A stretch of 64,000 nt of DNA from Flectonema sp. DT1601 (lineage: Eukaryota > Euglenozoa > Diplonemea > Diplonemida > Diplonemidae). The DNA lies in contig OZ025812.1 of NCBI GenBank assembly GCA_964019425.1, forward strand, positions 1,007,027 to 1,071,026. Direction: 5' to 3'. Positions within the stretch are counted from its first letter, which is position 1. Each line of letters opens with the position of its first letter. The translations under genes were made by a program, and so were the position numbers. Shown piece after piece: positions 30,301 to 43,600 of the stretch. The notes beneath the pieces are model-generated. The model saw nothing but the letters and a program-made list of their open reading frames with translations. It was not told the origin of the DNA and ran no database searches.

Positions 30301-33300
30301 TAACAAGTTAAACTAGAAAATATAAAGGAAAAAAAAAAAAAAAAAAACTCCCCTTACCCCCTATTTTCGCTTGATGTCCAAGTCAAAAAAAAAAAAAAAA
30401 AACACAAAATAAGAAAAGAGAAAAAACCATTATGAAGAATTAAAAAAAACGAGGAAATAGTAATTGGAGTTTGTTTCGACTGCTTCATTCATGGTTTGCC
30501 TTGTATTCCGCAAGAGAGGTATTAGAAAGTAGTGAAGATTACATTCTAATCGAAACCCTCGAAAGGTGAGCCAGCTGATAGTAGAAATAGAAAAGAAAAA
30601 GAAAAAAAAATCTCCTTATTTTTATCCTCCTGCGATAGTAAAAAAACTGAGTTAACTAGAACAGAGAGTAAGCAATGCGAGAGAGAGTGAGGATCATCTG
30701 TGAGAAATAGATGAGATAAGACAGACCAAACGGAACTGTTTTTTCTGACACTACCTCGTGCGTGTCTTGTGATTTACGGTTGTCCGTTATTTCTTTTTTG
30801 ACATATTGCCTTTGTTGGCAAAAAAAAAAAAAAACTTTTTAATATCTTCCCTACAACACCCTTGAAAATATTCATCAGTCACAAGAATTTCTCCCACCAA
30901 ATATTTTTTTCTTTTTTTTTTTTTTTTTTTTGGAACTTTCAGTTGGTAATAATTTCAGTTGTTCCATTTCCATCTTTACATCGAACTTTTATATGGTCGC
31001 ATTCGTATTTGTTAGCATTACCTTTTTGGTTTTAAAAAAAAAATAAAAAAGTAAGAAACTTAGGTTTAGTGTCAAGTTATTATTATTTCTTTTTTCCCCC
31101 CTTCCGTTCCCAAAATATTTTATTGAGCTGCTTTTTTTCACAAAGCTGGAGAAGTCTTTGGTTCACCCTGCTCTTTTTAGTGAGAAAAAAAAAAAAACCA
31201 GCATCAGAAAATTTTAACATCCGCTGCTGTTCCGAAATCAGTTCATGACATCGGTCGGTGGTTGGGCATTTAACTTCGCATCCTTTCTTCTTTTCTCAAA
31301 ACAGTGCACGTGATCAACATTACGGAAACGATTTTTGTATTCTCTTTGGCTATGTCATCTATCGCCATAATGTCTTATCTTTAACGTGCTGGTCCCCCCA
31401 CTTTTTTTTTTTTTTTTTTTTGTAAGGCTTCGCTCTTGCTTTTATAGATAAAAGAGAATACTTTGAAAGATCTTTTCAATTCTAACGAAAATCAAACTCA
31501 AAAATACTGAGGGACACTAACGACTTGTAACCTCTCAGTTATTACTGCAATTGTACCTTTTTTTTTCTTCTCTTTTTTACATTTTACATGGTTGTAGCCC
31601 CTGTTCCGCATATGGGCTCCTTATTATTGACGGCTGATAAAAATTTATCTAGAAGGGAGGGCTGTTACTAAGGGGGTAATATTGAAAAGGCGCTTTTGTT
31701 TCTACTTTCCCCGTATTTACATCATATTATGTGTCCCTTTTTTAGCATTTGACAAAGTCTAAGAATAAAAGCCCCGTATGCCTATTTTCTTAGGCGCTAC
31801 AACGATAATCTTATTCTTGAATGTAGTAACCTACTTATGTTTTTTTTTTTTTTGGGGAAGTTTTTTAAGAGACTTAGTGTCCACAGCTGAACCCCATTTG
31901 AGTCTTTTTTTTTCTTGTTGGAATTATATAGATTCGACCTGGGGTACTGAAGAAGTATTCCGAACGTGCAATAGAAATGCTTCGGCGTTTCGTTATGTTG
32001 TTTGATGGTACTGTGGGGTCTGAGTCAAATGCCTTGCAAAGAAACTGCTCCTCGTCAACAAGAAACTTTGTTGTTGTTTTTTTTAGTTATGAAACAGTTA
32101 CTTAAACGTTTCCTATTATTATTTTATATGTCATTTTTCGTTACGTTTGTTGTTGTTTTTATAAAAGTAATTTTTCTCCTTTTGGACAATATACTTTTTT
32201 TTTTGTTCTTCTACTCGACTAAAAAAAAAAAATCAAAATTTTTTTTTGTTGATGTTCCGTGACTGCAATTTGAAAGATTCCCCGTTGACAGGAGAAATTC
32301 CCCAAAAACCTTTATACATCACAGCTGTGGTGTTGTTGTTGTTTTTTTTTTAAACCACCATTCAGATAATACGTTGGTGTTGCTTGTTGTATTTTACTTC
32401 TTTTTTCATCACTTACTACAGCAATCTGTTCTTATCTTTACAACCCTAACGACTAATAAGGGTCAAGCTCTCTAACAATGTCTGAGGTATCTTCTTGTTA
32501 GTAGAGTGGGGCGGAATTGTGTCTTCGGTTTTCTTGTACAGTCGTGATGAGTGGGAACAAGGCTCCTTTTTTTTTTTTTTTTTTTTTTTTTCGTTCCTTT
32601 TTACTGTTTCTTGGGGGAAAAAAAAAAAAAAAAAAAAGAAGAAAAAAAAAAAACCTTTTATCGAGTTCTTCACGTTGTGCGTTCATTATTTTTTCTCGCA
32701 CAACACTAATATCTTTTTTTTTTTGTTTTTTCAGTAATCCAGTATTGGGTAGTCGGAATCAATATTTCCGCCCGCCTTAGTTACTGTTTACTGGTTTGAC
32801 TGTTTGTTCCAGTGATTGTATTTCGCCATCTATAGAAGAAATCAAATAACGATTTAAAGGGAGAGACTCCTAATATTGTTATTTTTTTTTTATATTTTCA
32901 ATTGTGACCCAATTACACAGTTCTCATCGCACTGCTATTAGGTAGTCTGTCCTCGGGGCTTTGGTCTTCGTTTTGGATTTGTAAGTAGCTTTCCAATTGT
33001 TTCTTTGATTTTTTTTTAATTTTTTTTGATGAATCAGTTTTTATATCTATTGAAGATGGAAAAACTGATCGACGTCACTCCCTTTTTCAAAAAAGCAGCA
33101 ATAGTTTTATCTGCTGTTGTTGTGCAAGAGTTAAGCTAGCTGACGATTAATCAACCAGTTCCTTGCTGCTGGAGCAATGTATTTCACGGAAGCTTAGTAT
33201 TATTATTTTTTTTTTTTTTTGTTGTTATTTTCCCCCATCTTTTATTCTGTGACTGATTACCTCCCTCACCATCATCTGACCAACGTAGTAGTCTGTTGGA

Positions 33301-35270
33301 TTAAAAAAAAAAAAAAAAAAGAAAATTATTTTTAACAAAATCGCCTCAGATCATTATTAAATTATGTGTCTAGGTGGGTCTTTCAAGCTGTCGGGGCCAA
33401 TCGATCAAATCCGATGAGCGTCTTACTGTCTCTCTATGTTCAGATTGTTATTCACGTTTGTTGATTTGTTTGCTCTCTGGAAGCGTACTAATCCGGAGTC
33501 TTTGAATAAGGCTACGGATTGGGTCTTCTGTCGCTGTGAGTTTTACTCAGTTTTTTTTTACTATCTTTTTTGATGTAGTGCACAAATCTTATAATAATAA
33601 AGACTAAAATATATTATAGCTAATTATTACAATAAAACTCATTATGCTAACTATTTTTTTTTTTTTTTTTTTTTTGATTTAGTAACAAACTCATACTAAC
33701 TTCTCCTGTGGTCCTGTCTGGACTAAAAGAAATATCGAAAATATATTCTTTTTTTTTTTTTTTTTTTTTAAATTTTCGTTCTCTTGTCTGTTTTTTCGGA
33801 TTTTTCTTCTTTTTTGTTTTTGTTTTTTTTGATTCCCTTCTGCTTACCACCAAGGGATTTTCTTTTTTTTTAAAATTCGTGTTGCACGTGCACACGTTTT
33901 TTTTCCCCCTCTCTCTTTCTCTCTCTCTCTCCCTGTTTTTTTGTCTCTCGCAGTAATATTTTTGTGGTGGCGTAGCACGAGTTTTTTTTGCTACTTTTTC
34001 TTTGTTGAGATAATCTTTCCAAGAATGGTTACACGGGGCGGCTATTAATGCCCCTTTTTTTTTTTTTTTTCCTGAAAAAATAGTAAAAACCTTAACACCG
34101 GTTCATAAAAAGTGCTACTGAGTGAATGTCTCTAGGCTTTTTCTATTATCTGCCTGTGGGACGAAATTCTCACTAAAAAAGCTGGAAAAAAAACAAAAAC
34201 AAAAAAAATAACAGCAAACATAAATTAAAGGTATATTTTTAAAGCTACTTTTTCTTTTTAATTGGAAACATATCAAAAAAAATAAAAATAAAAATAAAAA
34301 TATTATTTAAAAAAGAAAAAAACAAACAATTAGGAATTCTTATATTTCTAGTTTGAAATCCAGCATACAGGGAAAAGGAGCAGCTGTTTTGGTATTTTCT
34401 GTTTGTTTGATTTGTCTGTTTTTTTTTCCCTCTTTTTTTTTTTCTTTTCTTGAAGAAACAAATATCACGACTCGGGGTGTACTTTAGTTCCAATCCTCCC
34501 GTTCTTTGATGAATCGAATTACAACTGAAGAAAAATATTTTTGTCAATCCCAATTGGGATGTATGGACAGTGGTCGTTTCTTTTGACAGCTTGTTTTCCA
34601 TTCGTTTCTTTCTTTTCAATTTTTTTTTTTTTTTTTTTTTTTCCTGGTGTTCTCACGACCTAGGAACCTCATTTATTTCTGTTCTACAATGCTGCCATGC
34701 TTGCATTCCTTAAGCAAGGCTCGTGAGGAACCTCTCCAGTGATTTTTTTTTTTTTTCGTTTCTCAACATTTTCCGATTGAGAATATGAACTTCGAAGTGG
34801 TATTTCGAAGATTCCTTTTCATCTTTTTTTTTTTTTTTTTTTTTTCTGATTAGGAAAAAAAAACAACAAAAAAAAAAAAAAAAAAATAAAACAAAAAATT
34901 TATAACTATAGGAAGACAAGAAGAGGTTCTTCTATTTTTATCGTTCGTTCTTTTTTTTAGCTTACTCGGACAAAATCTCCCCATTTATTTTTTTAGTGGC
35001 AGGCAAGAAATCTTTTATTCTTTTTTTGTATGCATGAGCCGTCACAATATTTTCCTATCAAAAGGAGTTCCTTTTTTGAATATTTTTTTCTTTTTTTTTT
35101 TTTCGTGTCGTTGTTGTTTTTGAAATCACATTCTTAACGATGACGACGTTTTTTTATTATTTTTATTTTTTTTTTTTTAAAAAAATAATAATATTTTTTT
35201 TAATTGCAAGTAAAAGGTTTTTCTTGTTTGACACAATTCATCACAATGAAAATTTACGATTGTAGGTGAT
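30301..35270. other. Gene desert, part 3
   Basis: No gene is supported. It contains hairpins ATCAGTTTTT with AAAAACTGAT (33033-33069) and the 14-bp palindrome ATCCCAATTGGGAT (34547-34560), a CT-rich tract at 33906-33933, and many A and T runs. A balanced patch at about 33360-33560 shows no clear frame. Confidence 0.55.
33906..33933. repeat. CT-rich microsatellite
   Basis: A CT repeat interrupted by single bases. Confidence 0.75.
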
Positions 35271-36704
35271 CTCCTACCTCACAACCACTACTTTGATCTA
35301 CTAAAAGGGAGTCTGTACCACCATAGGGAGTGGTCAAAGAACCCCCTGTTCCTTTCTCGTAGAGGAAAGACCATATTGTCACGATCAGCTTCGTCCTGTG
35401 GAGAAATGATAAATGCTCTGAGATGGTGATGAGAGCGTCAACCTTTTTCTAGTAGCTTTTTGTTCTATGGTAGGTCGAGAAGCGTTGATATGAATTGGCA
35501 AGATGCCAACTCTCGTTTCCCTTCGCAATACCATAGAACAACACAACACACACTTACTACACAGCCCATAACTGACTGAGCAGTTTAGTGATGGTATATA
35601 TCCTTTACAGTGGGGGGTGGGGTAGGGGGAAAAAATGACACAAAACGAACGATTACTGTACACAGAGGTGTTTCTTTGTGTTGCTCTCTCCGGAAGACTC
35701 GTTTTTTTTTAATTATTGTTTTTTTTTTTTTTTTTTTTTAATTATTGTCTTTCGAAGAAGATATATTTATTGATCATTTTATATTTATATTTTTTATTTT
35801 CCCCTGAGAGGAGAATTTTTAAAAACATTTTTTTTAATCTCCCATCACCCTACTATCTCCCTATTATTTTCCTCTTCTTAATCTTAAATCCAATTTGTTA
35901 GAAACATTGCCAAACTTACATCACAAGGTAGTACTAAAAACTGAAAATGGTTTTTTTTTTTTTTTTTTTCCACTAGAAATTTCTGATTGCGCTGCTAGTA
36001 GCTTACTTATTTTAGTAAAAACAGCAATTGGTGTTTGTACGCACATGATTTCCGTTATTTTTTTTCCCCCCGTTTTAGAAATTGAAGGGGAAAGAAAAAA
36101 AAAAAAAAAATTAAATAAAGAAATTTCGTAGTTTTGTATCTACCTACAGCTTTCCTCGTATGAATACAACTTGGTAGTCAGGTGCTAAATGTTTGTAAGT
36201 TGTGTGAACTTTTAATAAACTAAATTTAAAAAAAATCAAGGTATAACTGCTATCCTGTTTTGATGTTACGGTCGGGTAAGTCTCTTTGACACCTGTTTAG
36301 AAAAAAAAAAAAAAAGAAACTAGAAATACACTCGATAGTTTGTTTTTTTTGGTCTGTTTTTTTTTTAATTTTTTCTAAAAAAAAAGAGGTTGTCTTGTTA
36401 GTGTTGATGCATTTATAAAAGATGCATTCACCAACAGATTAACCGTAAATTTCGGATTAAAATCTATACTCTTTTTTTTTTTTTTTTTTTTAATATTTTT
36501 TTTCCCTCTTTTTTTTGGGAGGTAAGAGCAAAATTATTATTACACTCCTCTTGCATATCATTATTTATTTTTTTTTTTTGAAAGTAATAAAAAATCTTTT
36601 TTTACCAAAACTACCTTCTGATGAACCCAAAACTGTTAGTTGTAACAAGCTGGCTATTTAATAACAAAGAAAAATCCGATGTAATTAGTTGGTATGCGTC
36701 TGGA

Positions 36705-36738
<34 letters not shown>

Positions 36739-37006
36739 AGATTCTTTTTTCAGCTGCAGTATCTCTCAAATATTAATATTTCTTGTTTTTTTTTTTTTTC
36801 AAAAAAAAAAAAAAAAAGGAACGTTTTTTCAGTTATTTTAAATTATCAAAAAAAAAATAAAAAAAAAATAATAAATAATAATAAATAACCGAAATCAAAA
36901 ATATATTATAGAGATTAAAAAAAAAAAAAAAAAGCTTTTTTAAACATCCACCGAAAATAACAGATCATAATACTGTCTGCTCGCGTGGGACGGTGGGTTT
37001 AGGTAG

Positions 37007-37231
37007 TCATTTGTTCCAGGTTATTCTACGTCTCTTATCGTCTGTGAGAGTCTCAAGGTTGCTGGTAGCGATATAACTGTTACTCTGTTGAGCTTTTCCT
37101 GGCTTTTGGCTACCTAGGCTTCGTAAATAAATATATAATAGTGATTGCAATGTTCTATCTTTATAACAATTCTTCACATGTTCTAAAATATAATCTAAAT
37201 ACTCTTCCCCAATCCCGCTTAGTTGCTGCAT
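37007..37231 (-). CDS. Candidate small protein, minus strand (low confidence)
   Basis: This open frame of 74 residues begins MQQLSGIGEEYLDYILEH and ends RRRITWNK. It is amphipathic, Lys/Arg-rich toward the end and free of homopolymer-derived residues, which is unusual for this region. A frame stop lies further upstream, so this ATG is the only start unless there is a 5' exon. No domain is recognised. Its orientation opposes every confident gene in the window, which counts against it. Confidence 0.25.
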   Translation of the reverse strand: MQQLSGIGEEYLDYILEHVKNCYKDRTLQSLLYIYLRSLGSQKPGKAQQSNSYIATSNLETLTDDKRRRITWNK

Positions 37232-37717
37232 CGTTTTAAGACACTTTGAAAGCGGGAGAGAACGATGAATTTTGTTTCGGAATGACACGGTGTTAAAGCC
37301 ATATGTTCATTTGTTTTTATTTATTTTTGGTTCTTGGCTTGCGGAACTGTGCTTGCAAAGGACGGAAAAGTAGGTCCTGATTCAGTTTTTTTTTTTCTGC
37401 TTTGTCTTGTTGTGAGCTGCACTGCGAACAGGAACCGAGACACATAAATATCAGTTGCAAACTAATAATATCTTACTCGTTACTGTCTTCAGGTTATTAG
37501 AATGATAGTATAACTTGCTTTCGGGCAGTTCAGACTTTTTTTGGTTGCTCGATTTAGCAACGACATGACTAACGCAATTCCCCAAAAACCCCCATCATCC
37601 ATTAAAACTGATTTTAATAATTTCTTTTTTGTTGTTGTTTTTTTTTCTTTTTTTTTTTTTCTAACCAACCCAGTCTTTTTTCTATTTTTCTAGTGAAAAA
37701 AATAAACTTCTGGGGGA

Positions 37718-37756
<39 letters not shown>

Positions 37757-39167
37757 AAGTTAAAAAAGAGTGTCATTTTTTTTTATCCCTCACCTCGTAA
37801 GATATAAGATATCTTTTCAAAGCAGGGAGGTGGATTCCATGACAAAAAAAAAAAAAAAAAATTATTTATGTGCTTTTTAAAAATAGAAACACACAACACA
37901 CTCCAAAAAATGGGAGTGCCTTTTGCAACTGACCTGCCATAAAAACACATGTCCCTTTACAATAAAAAAAAAAAAAAAAAAAAATCAAAATATCGCCCTT
38001 GCTGTACAGAAATAGTGCTTTTCCGTGAGAGTCTCTTGCTGTGCGGCATCAAACTACTGGTTCCCCGCGTGAGCTTTTTCTGGAGCTTAACTTCCCCCGA
38101 CTTCAATAGACGAGTCCTGCCAGTAAAAACCACAATTAAGCTCAATTCATTTTTTAAAACTTGACGAAGGCTGGGGTGGAGGGGTAGAATTGAGTAATTC
38201 TCTATCGCTGAAGCGGTAGTGAGTTGTTCACGTTGAACTGATCGACTTGTTTCTCTCCATCAGACACTTTCACAAAGTCTTTTTTAAAAAAAATGAAAAA
38301 AAAAAAAAAAACATCATCACCCTCCCAATATTATCGCAGGTCACCATCAAATTCCCATCAAAAAAAAAAAAAAAATACACTACTTTTTTTTTCCCTTCTT
38401 TTCTTAAAAGTTGTTGAGAAAATTGTTTTTTCTGTCACATTCTCACCATCAATGACCCCGTATGTCTACCCTTACTTGGTTACTGACACTACTACTACAA
38501 GCACTACTAACATTGGTAGACTGGATTAGACCCAGGTAAGTAAGCTTGCAAACAACATGCATATTCAACCCAACTGCAGCGTGTCACCTCTTTCTGCTCA
38601 TGGAATGTCAATTATATGTTTCCGAAAAATATTTACGACCAATATGTCACAATTGCAGACGATTACCTTTTTTACAATATCGTTTTTTATGTGCAGAAGA
38701 GAATCAAATATTTTTCCTTACATACTTCGATCTGGGTCCTGACGACCACAATTTGTCAGCTACCACATTTTCCGTTACGTACAAATCTGCATTGATTCTT
38801 TTTTTATTGATTCTCCATCCATTATCCACATTTGCAAAAAAAAAAAAAAAAAAAAAAAGTTTTTCCGCTATTTTGCCGACTTAATTCTGGCAAGTGATCC
38901 ATGCCTTGTCTTTGTTTTATGTTTGTTCAACTTACTTTTTTAACAAACAAAATAGCAATCTGTTGTATTACTTTTTTTTTTTTTTTTTTTTTTGGGTTTA
39001 TAAGGCCTTCTTCCAATCCCCTACCCTTACAAAAAAAATTAAAAAGAAAAAAAAAACATTATTGTAATGTGTATACTCATAGTTTGCTCATGTCGCTATG
39101 TTGTTACTCTAGTGGTAAAGATGTTTAGTGTCCACTGGTTGGAATCTTAGTAGTCCTAGTTACGGTG

Positions 39168-39199
<32 letters not shown>

Positions 39200-42100
39200 G
39201 AAGGGAATTATCTTTAACCAATGAACGGTAACTGCAATTTGCAATAAATTGCTCACCTATCACCCTAGGTGGTCAGATAGCATCTGAGCTCTGCGCGGGG
39301 GGAAGGGGAATTTAGCGATTTATGGCTTTGCAGTTACTTATATTTTTTTATTATTATTTTTGCTCCAAAACCTCTCGGCTCTTTTTTACCCGTTATCCAC
39401 ACAAATCTATTTTGATGTGAAGAGAGAAGCGAAAACTCTCTTCGAACATAATAAGTAACTGTTTTTTTTTTTTTTTTTCATTTCCTTTTTCGTTGTTTTA
39501 TTGAGAGCTGTCATATAGAACTGTGTGGACAGGTCGGGCGTTTATTCGTGTTTCGCAAACGACAAGTGCGGCGATGAACTCGCGTAGATGTTTTTTTTTT
39601 TATTATAACTTTTTTTTGTTTTTTTTGTATTTTTTTTGAATAACAAAACTATGAGCATCTTTTTTCTTATATTGATCGTGCAACCCCCCGCACTCCAGAC
39701 AGTATTCTGGTTGCAGCTTCCCAGCGGTGCTTTTGCAGCATTAATCTGTTCACTTATTCGTCTAAAACGTGGAAGGGGTGCATCTCCAAACTTTATTTTG
39801 GATGTGGTCCTCTACGAGTCTACGAACTAATTTCGTCTCCACGGATGAGATCAAGTTTGCACCTACTTACAGTATTTTAAGTATTTTTTTTTTGTTTCTT
39901 CTTATTCATTTTTATTCGTTTTTCCACACTATTCGCCAATCGCAACAAAGTCCCTGCAATTTCCGATAATAATAAAATTTTGGTTTATTGTATTTCACTC
40001 TACATAACGAATGTATAAGGCATCGTGTACTAGAAGTGGGGCATTCGTCTCTATATATAGCTTTACACCTTTTTTCTTTTTGTATAAGGTTTCGAGCTAA
40101 AAATCATTTTATTTTTTTTGTTTTGTTTCAGTTTTGGAAATCAGCACCCGCTTTATCCAAACACCCCAAATAGCTAACCCTAAAGGTTTTTCGATTGCAA
40201 AAAAAAAAAATTGGCCTTGTCTGGCCGTTTTTTTGTCGTCCTCTGGTGATGTTTAGTTTGGTAAGCAGTCTTAGACCGGTTGTGATATTACATGTTTCCC
40301 TCGACTTGGAAACAAACGACAAGACATCCGTTCTTTTTTTTTTGTTGTTAAAAACCTTTTTTTGTAAATGAATGTAAGGATGACTAAGTAGGTCAACGTA
40401 TGCATAAGAGCTCTCAAAAGCATAAAAATTGCCCAACCCGTCGTTTTGTCTTTTTAAAATGTTATCGATCTCACGCTTATTCGTTATTAGAAACGAGTGT
40501 GATCTGATGCCCAGAAAGTATCGGGGGCGGACGTGTCTATTTGTCCTTTTAATTATTTATTATAGCTTTTCGCTCAGCAACGGTGTCTCTTGGTAAGGGA
40601 ACTGAAGTTTTTTTCTTTCTAAAAAAATCTTCTTACATCTATCGTTTATGCAACACCGCCTCTGTTCACAGTGATTGTGGTCTCATGGTTTAATACTGTC
40701 GAAACTATCCTGTTCCGACTTTCGATAATATCTTATGGAAATTTGTGCCAAGAAGCCGCTGAGTATCTGGGCCAGAACCCAATCTGCTCTGCGGCATTCA
40801 TGCTAACCCAGAGAGAGTGTTGGCACCCTTTTCAAGTTATGCAACGAAAACATACAGATATCGGTTCTGTTGTTGCCGTATAGCAAGTCAGACTAGGGGG
40901 GTGGGTGGGAGGAAAAAAAGCTCTCTTTCCCGTGTTCTTTTTTGTATGTGGGGCGCATTAAGTAGGGTAAACAATGCGCGTGCAAATTTCCGTTTCAGAA
41001 TCGTGATTCGGTGGTGCGCAGTGTAAAAACCTCCCCCGAAAACACACAAAAAAGTCTCATATAAATACTGTTTTTTTACATAAGCAATTTAATTGTAATT
41101 GTTTTGTTTTTGTTTTTTGTTTTTTTTTTAATAACATCTAGTGAATATGATTTGATGCGAACCTCTGATTAGGTTTTAAATAAATAAACTCCACGTGAGG
41201 TGACTTAAAATTTATTCTGAGAGTATCAAATAACAAAATTTAAAAAAAAAAACTAAAAAAAAAAAAAATTAAAAATAGCAATGAAAAAGATAGTATTTCT
41301 GTTCTTCAGGCGGAGGAGAAATAAATTGTTTAACTTTTTAAAAAAAAAAAAAAAAATTGTCGAATGTGTGTCGAATTTACTCAAAAAAAAAAAAAAAATA
41401 ACAATAACAATATTTGTTACTGGCAGTGATTTAATTATATGGCCCGAATTAAGTTTCTGTACTAGTCACTGCTACTCAAACAACGTAGTTTTTTTTTTTT
41501 TTGTGCGCTTAGTTAGTCTTTTTTTGGACTGCCCGCCCAATTAAAATTGCCGAGTCAAAAACATAGAAATTGTTAGTAAGTTTTTCCTTTCTGCATCAGG
41601 AACTGTTTTAACAACAGACTGCTCCCTGTTAGACTACAGATGGTTTACGAAACTAACGTATCGGACAATAAAATTCTATTCACAAACGGTCTAAAAGAGA
41701 TATTACTTTAGTTACAATCGTAATGGTCAATTCTCTTCAACAGCTGGTATCATCTGACCCCAGCCGCTGTATTGCAAAACAGTGAGATGGTTCTTCTTCA
41801 GTCAGACGAATAGATGCCCACCACAGGAGTCAGGTTACCCTGAGAGTGGAACGAGGCATGCAACTTGCTACCCGACGCCACAACAGGCTTCACAGCATGG
41901 TTAAGCTGAAAAGCATATCCAGTGATTCCCCTCCTGCTTAGTAAATAAATTTCGTAATACACCCCATCGGTTTTAGGCTTTTTTGTGCTTAAACTATTTA
42001 AAAAAAAAGTAAATATTTCACAACAATGGTTGCAACATTGTAAGAAGAAATCGTTTTGTAGGATAATGTACCTTCGAGCCAGTGAAAGTCTCACGGTTGT

Positions 42101-42436
42101 GTGGTACTGCTGTGACCATTCCCTTTTTTTTTTTTTTTTCGTTATTTCGTTACTTGGTTTCTTTTTTTTCCTCTTTTTGTTGTCTTTTTCTTTTTTAGTT
42201 AAACCTATTTTCTCGTTCTTTATTTCCCCCGTGCAGACCTTTATGTGGTTCGGCAGCTACTGGAGTTGGTTGATAATCAGCCCTCTTTGGATTCGTTTAT
42301 ATATTAAATAAACGATTCGAATAAATATCGCAGCCTTCGTTAAAAAATGCTGTCGTACCTTTTTTACCCATGTCTCGGATACCTCCCATGCACAGAAACT
42401 AACTCCCTACTTCTGTAGCAATTTGTTACCCAAAAT

Positions 42437-42498
42437 ACGAGGGTTGCACCAACGTGCGTTACTACTCGTCTAGTAATACCAAAAGGTGCACCTCTCGT
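42437..42498. repeat. Long two-part stem-loop
   Basis: ACGAGGGTTGCACC (42437-42450) pairs with GGTGCACCTCTCGT (42485-42498) at 12 of 14 positions, and within the loop TTACTA pairs with TAGTAA. This gives an extended hairpin of about 62 nt. Confidence 0.5.
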
Positions 42499-43166
42499 AC
42501 CCCATACAGATGCTTGAGATCTGATCCAGCTTCCCCTCCTCTCGTTTCATTTTTTTTGAGTTGCCAAATATCTGGGGGCCTTACTTCAGATAAATTTTTT
42601 TTTTCAGTGTCTGTGTTTTTCTTTCGGTCTGTCGATGATTTTCTTTTTTTTTTTTTCTTTCCTTCTCCCTTTTTCCCTCTTTTTAAAATACTATTTTCTT
42701 ACATAGCTCCACACCCTTGTAGGAAAGTAAAATAAATAACAAATAAAAAAAAAATAGTAGTTAAAAATTACAAGAAATAAAGTTATTTCCTTTTTTCTTG
42801 TAAACTGATATCTGAATAGGAGTTGAAAGAAAAAACTAAAGAGATTGGGGTGACTCGATCTCTTTGTGTTAAGCTACTTGTATTCACGGGATGAAAAAAA
42901 AAAAAAAAAAAAAAAAATACAAACAACATTCTTCCCGTGCAGTGCATTATTGAATATTTGCTTTCCATCCTCCTGTTCTCCTTCCACCAATTCTTTCTGT
43001 CACCTATCACTTCACCCTGCAGATCTTGTATGCCAGAGGGTGTAAACAACCCTGTGGTGGGTCATGAGAAACTCAAATTGACGCGTTGCTTGCGTCTTAT
43101 CTCTTTATCGTTGTCAGTTACTAGGCATCTATTAGCGTGATGAAAGTAGTGTCCCGTTAGATGTTT

Positions 43167-43185
43167 TTGTTGTTGTTGTTGTTGT
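43167..43185. repeat. TTG microsatellite
   Basis: Six TTG units. Confidence 0.75.
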
Positions 43186-43558
43186 GTTTCCTTATCCGCA
43201 ACAGCATTTGTGTTGATATCTTTGCTACGATACTTTTTTTTTGCAGGTCTTCCTGCGCAGTTTCACTCGGGACTGGTAGCCAAATGAAACAGATCAATAA
43301 TAAAAATAATTGAAATAAATAAATAAAGGAATTGTTAGGAGTTATACTCTTTCAAGTCTAAGTGCCTGATTACGTTGCGTTGAGGAAGACATAATTACCT
43401 TAGTGTGTGGGGGGGTTATTGCTTGTAGTATTAACCGGTCGCTACCTTATCGAGACTCCTGGGATTTTCATAAATAACAAAAAATATCTTCTGAGTTAAG
43501 CGTTTTTTTTCTCTCCTTCTACCTCTTAATTATTTATTCTCCGCGGGCAACACACTTA

Positions 43559-43600
43559 AAAAAAAAAACCCTTCTGAGGGGTTTTTTTTTTTTTTTTTTT
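43559..43600. repeat. A-run / CCC-GGG hairpin / T-run
   Basis: An A run, then CCCTTCTGAGGGG, then a T run of about 20 form a strong stem with a 6-nt loop. It resembles a bidirectional terminator in form. Confidence 0.4.

Noticed and set aside
31778-32005. Plus-strand frame starting MPIFLGATTI
   Set aside because: It spans two T runs and has no acceptor, domain or partner exon; chance is sufficient.
32446-32780. Overlapping open frames on both strands
   Set aside because: They are produced by long T and A runs being open in every frame; composition is Phe/Lys only.
34547-34560. 14-bp perfect palindrome ATCCCAATTGGGAT
   Set aside because: It is a single short palindrome with no loop and no associated gene; not enough to call a site.
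35288-35569. Minus-strand two-exon reading starting MGCV and ending FSRSK
   Set aside because: The implied intron (about 162 nt) is long for this genome and the second-exon segment is open in all three frames.
41798-42094. Minus-strand frame ending SQGNLTPVVGIYSSD
   Set aside because: The last part is protein-like, but the upstream part is translated homopolymer and no start or partner exon was found.
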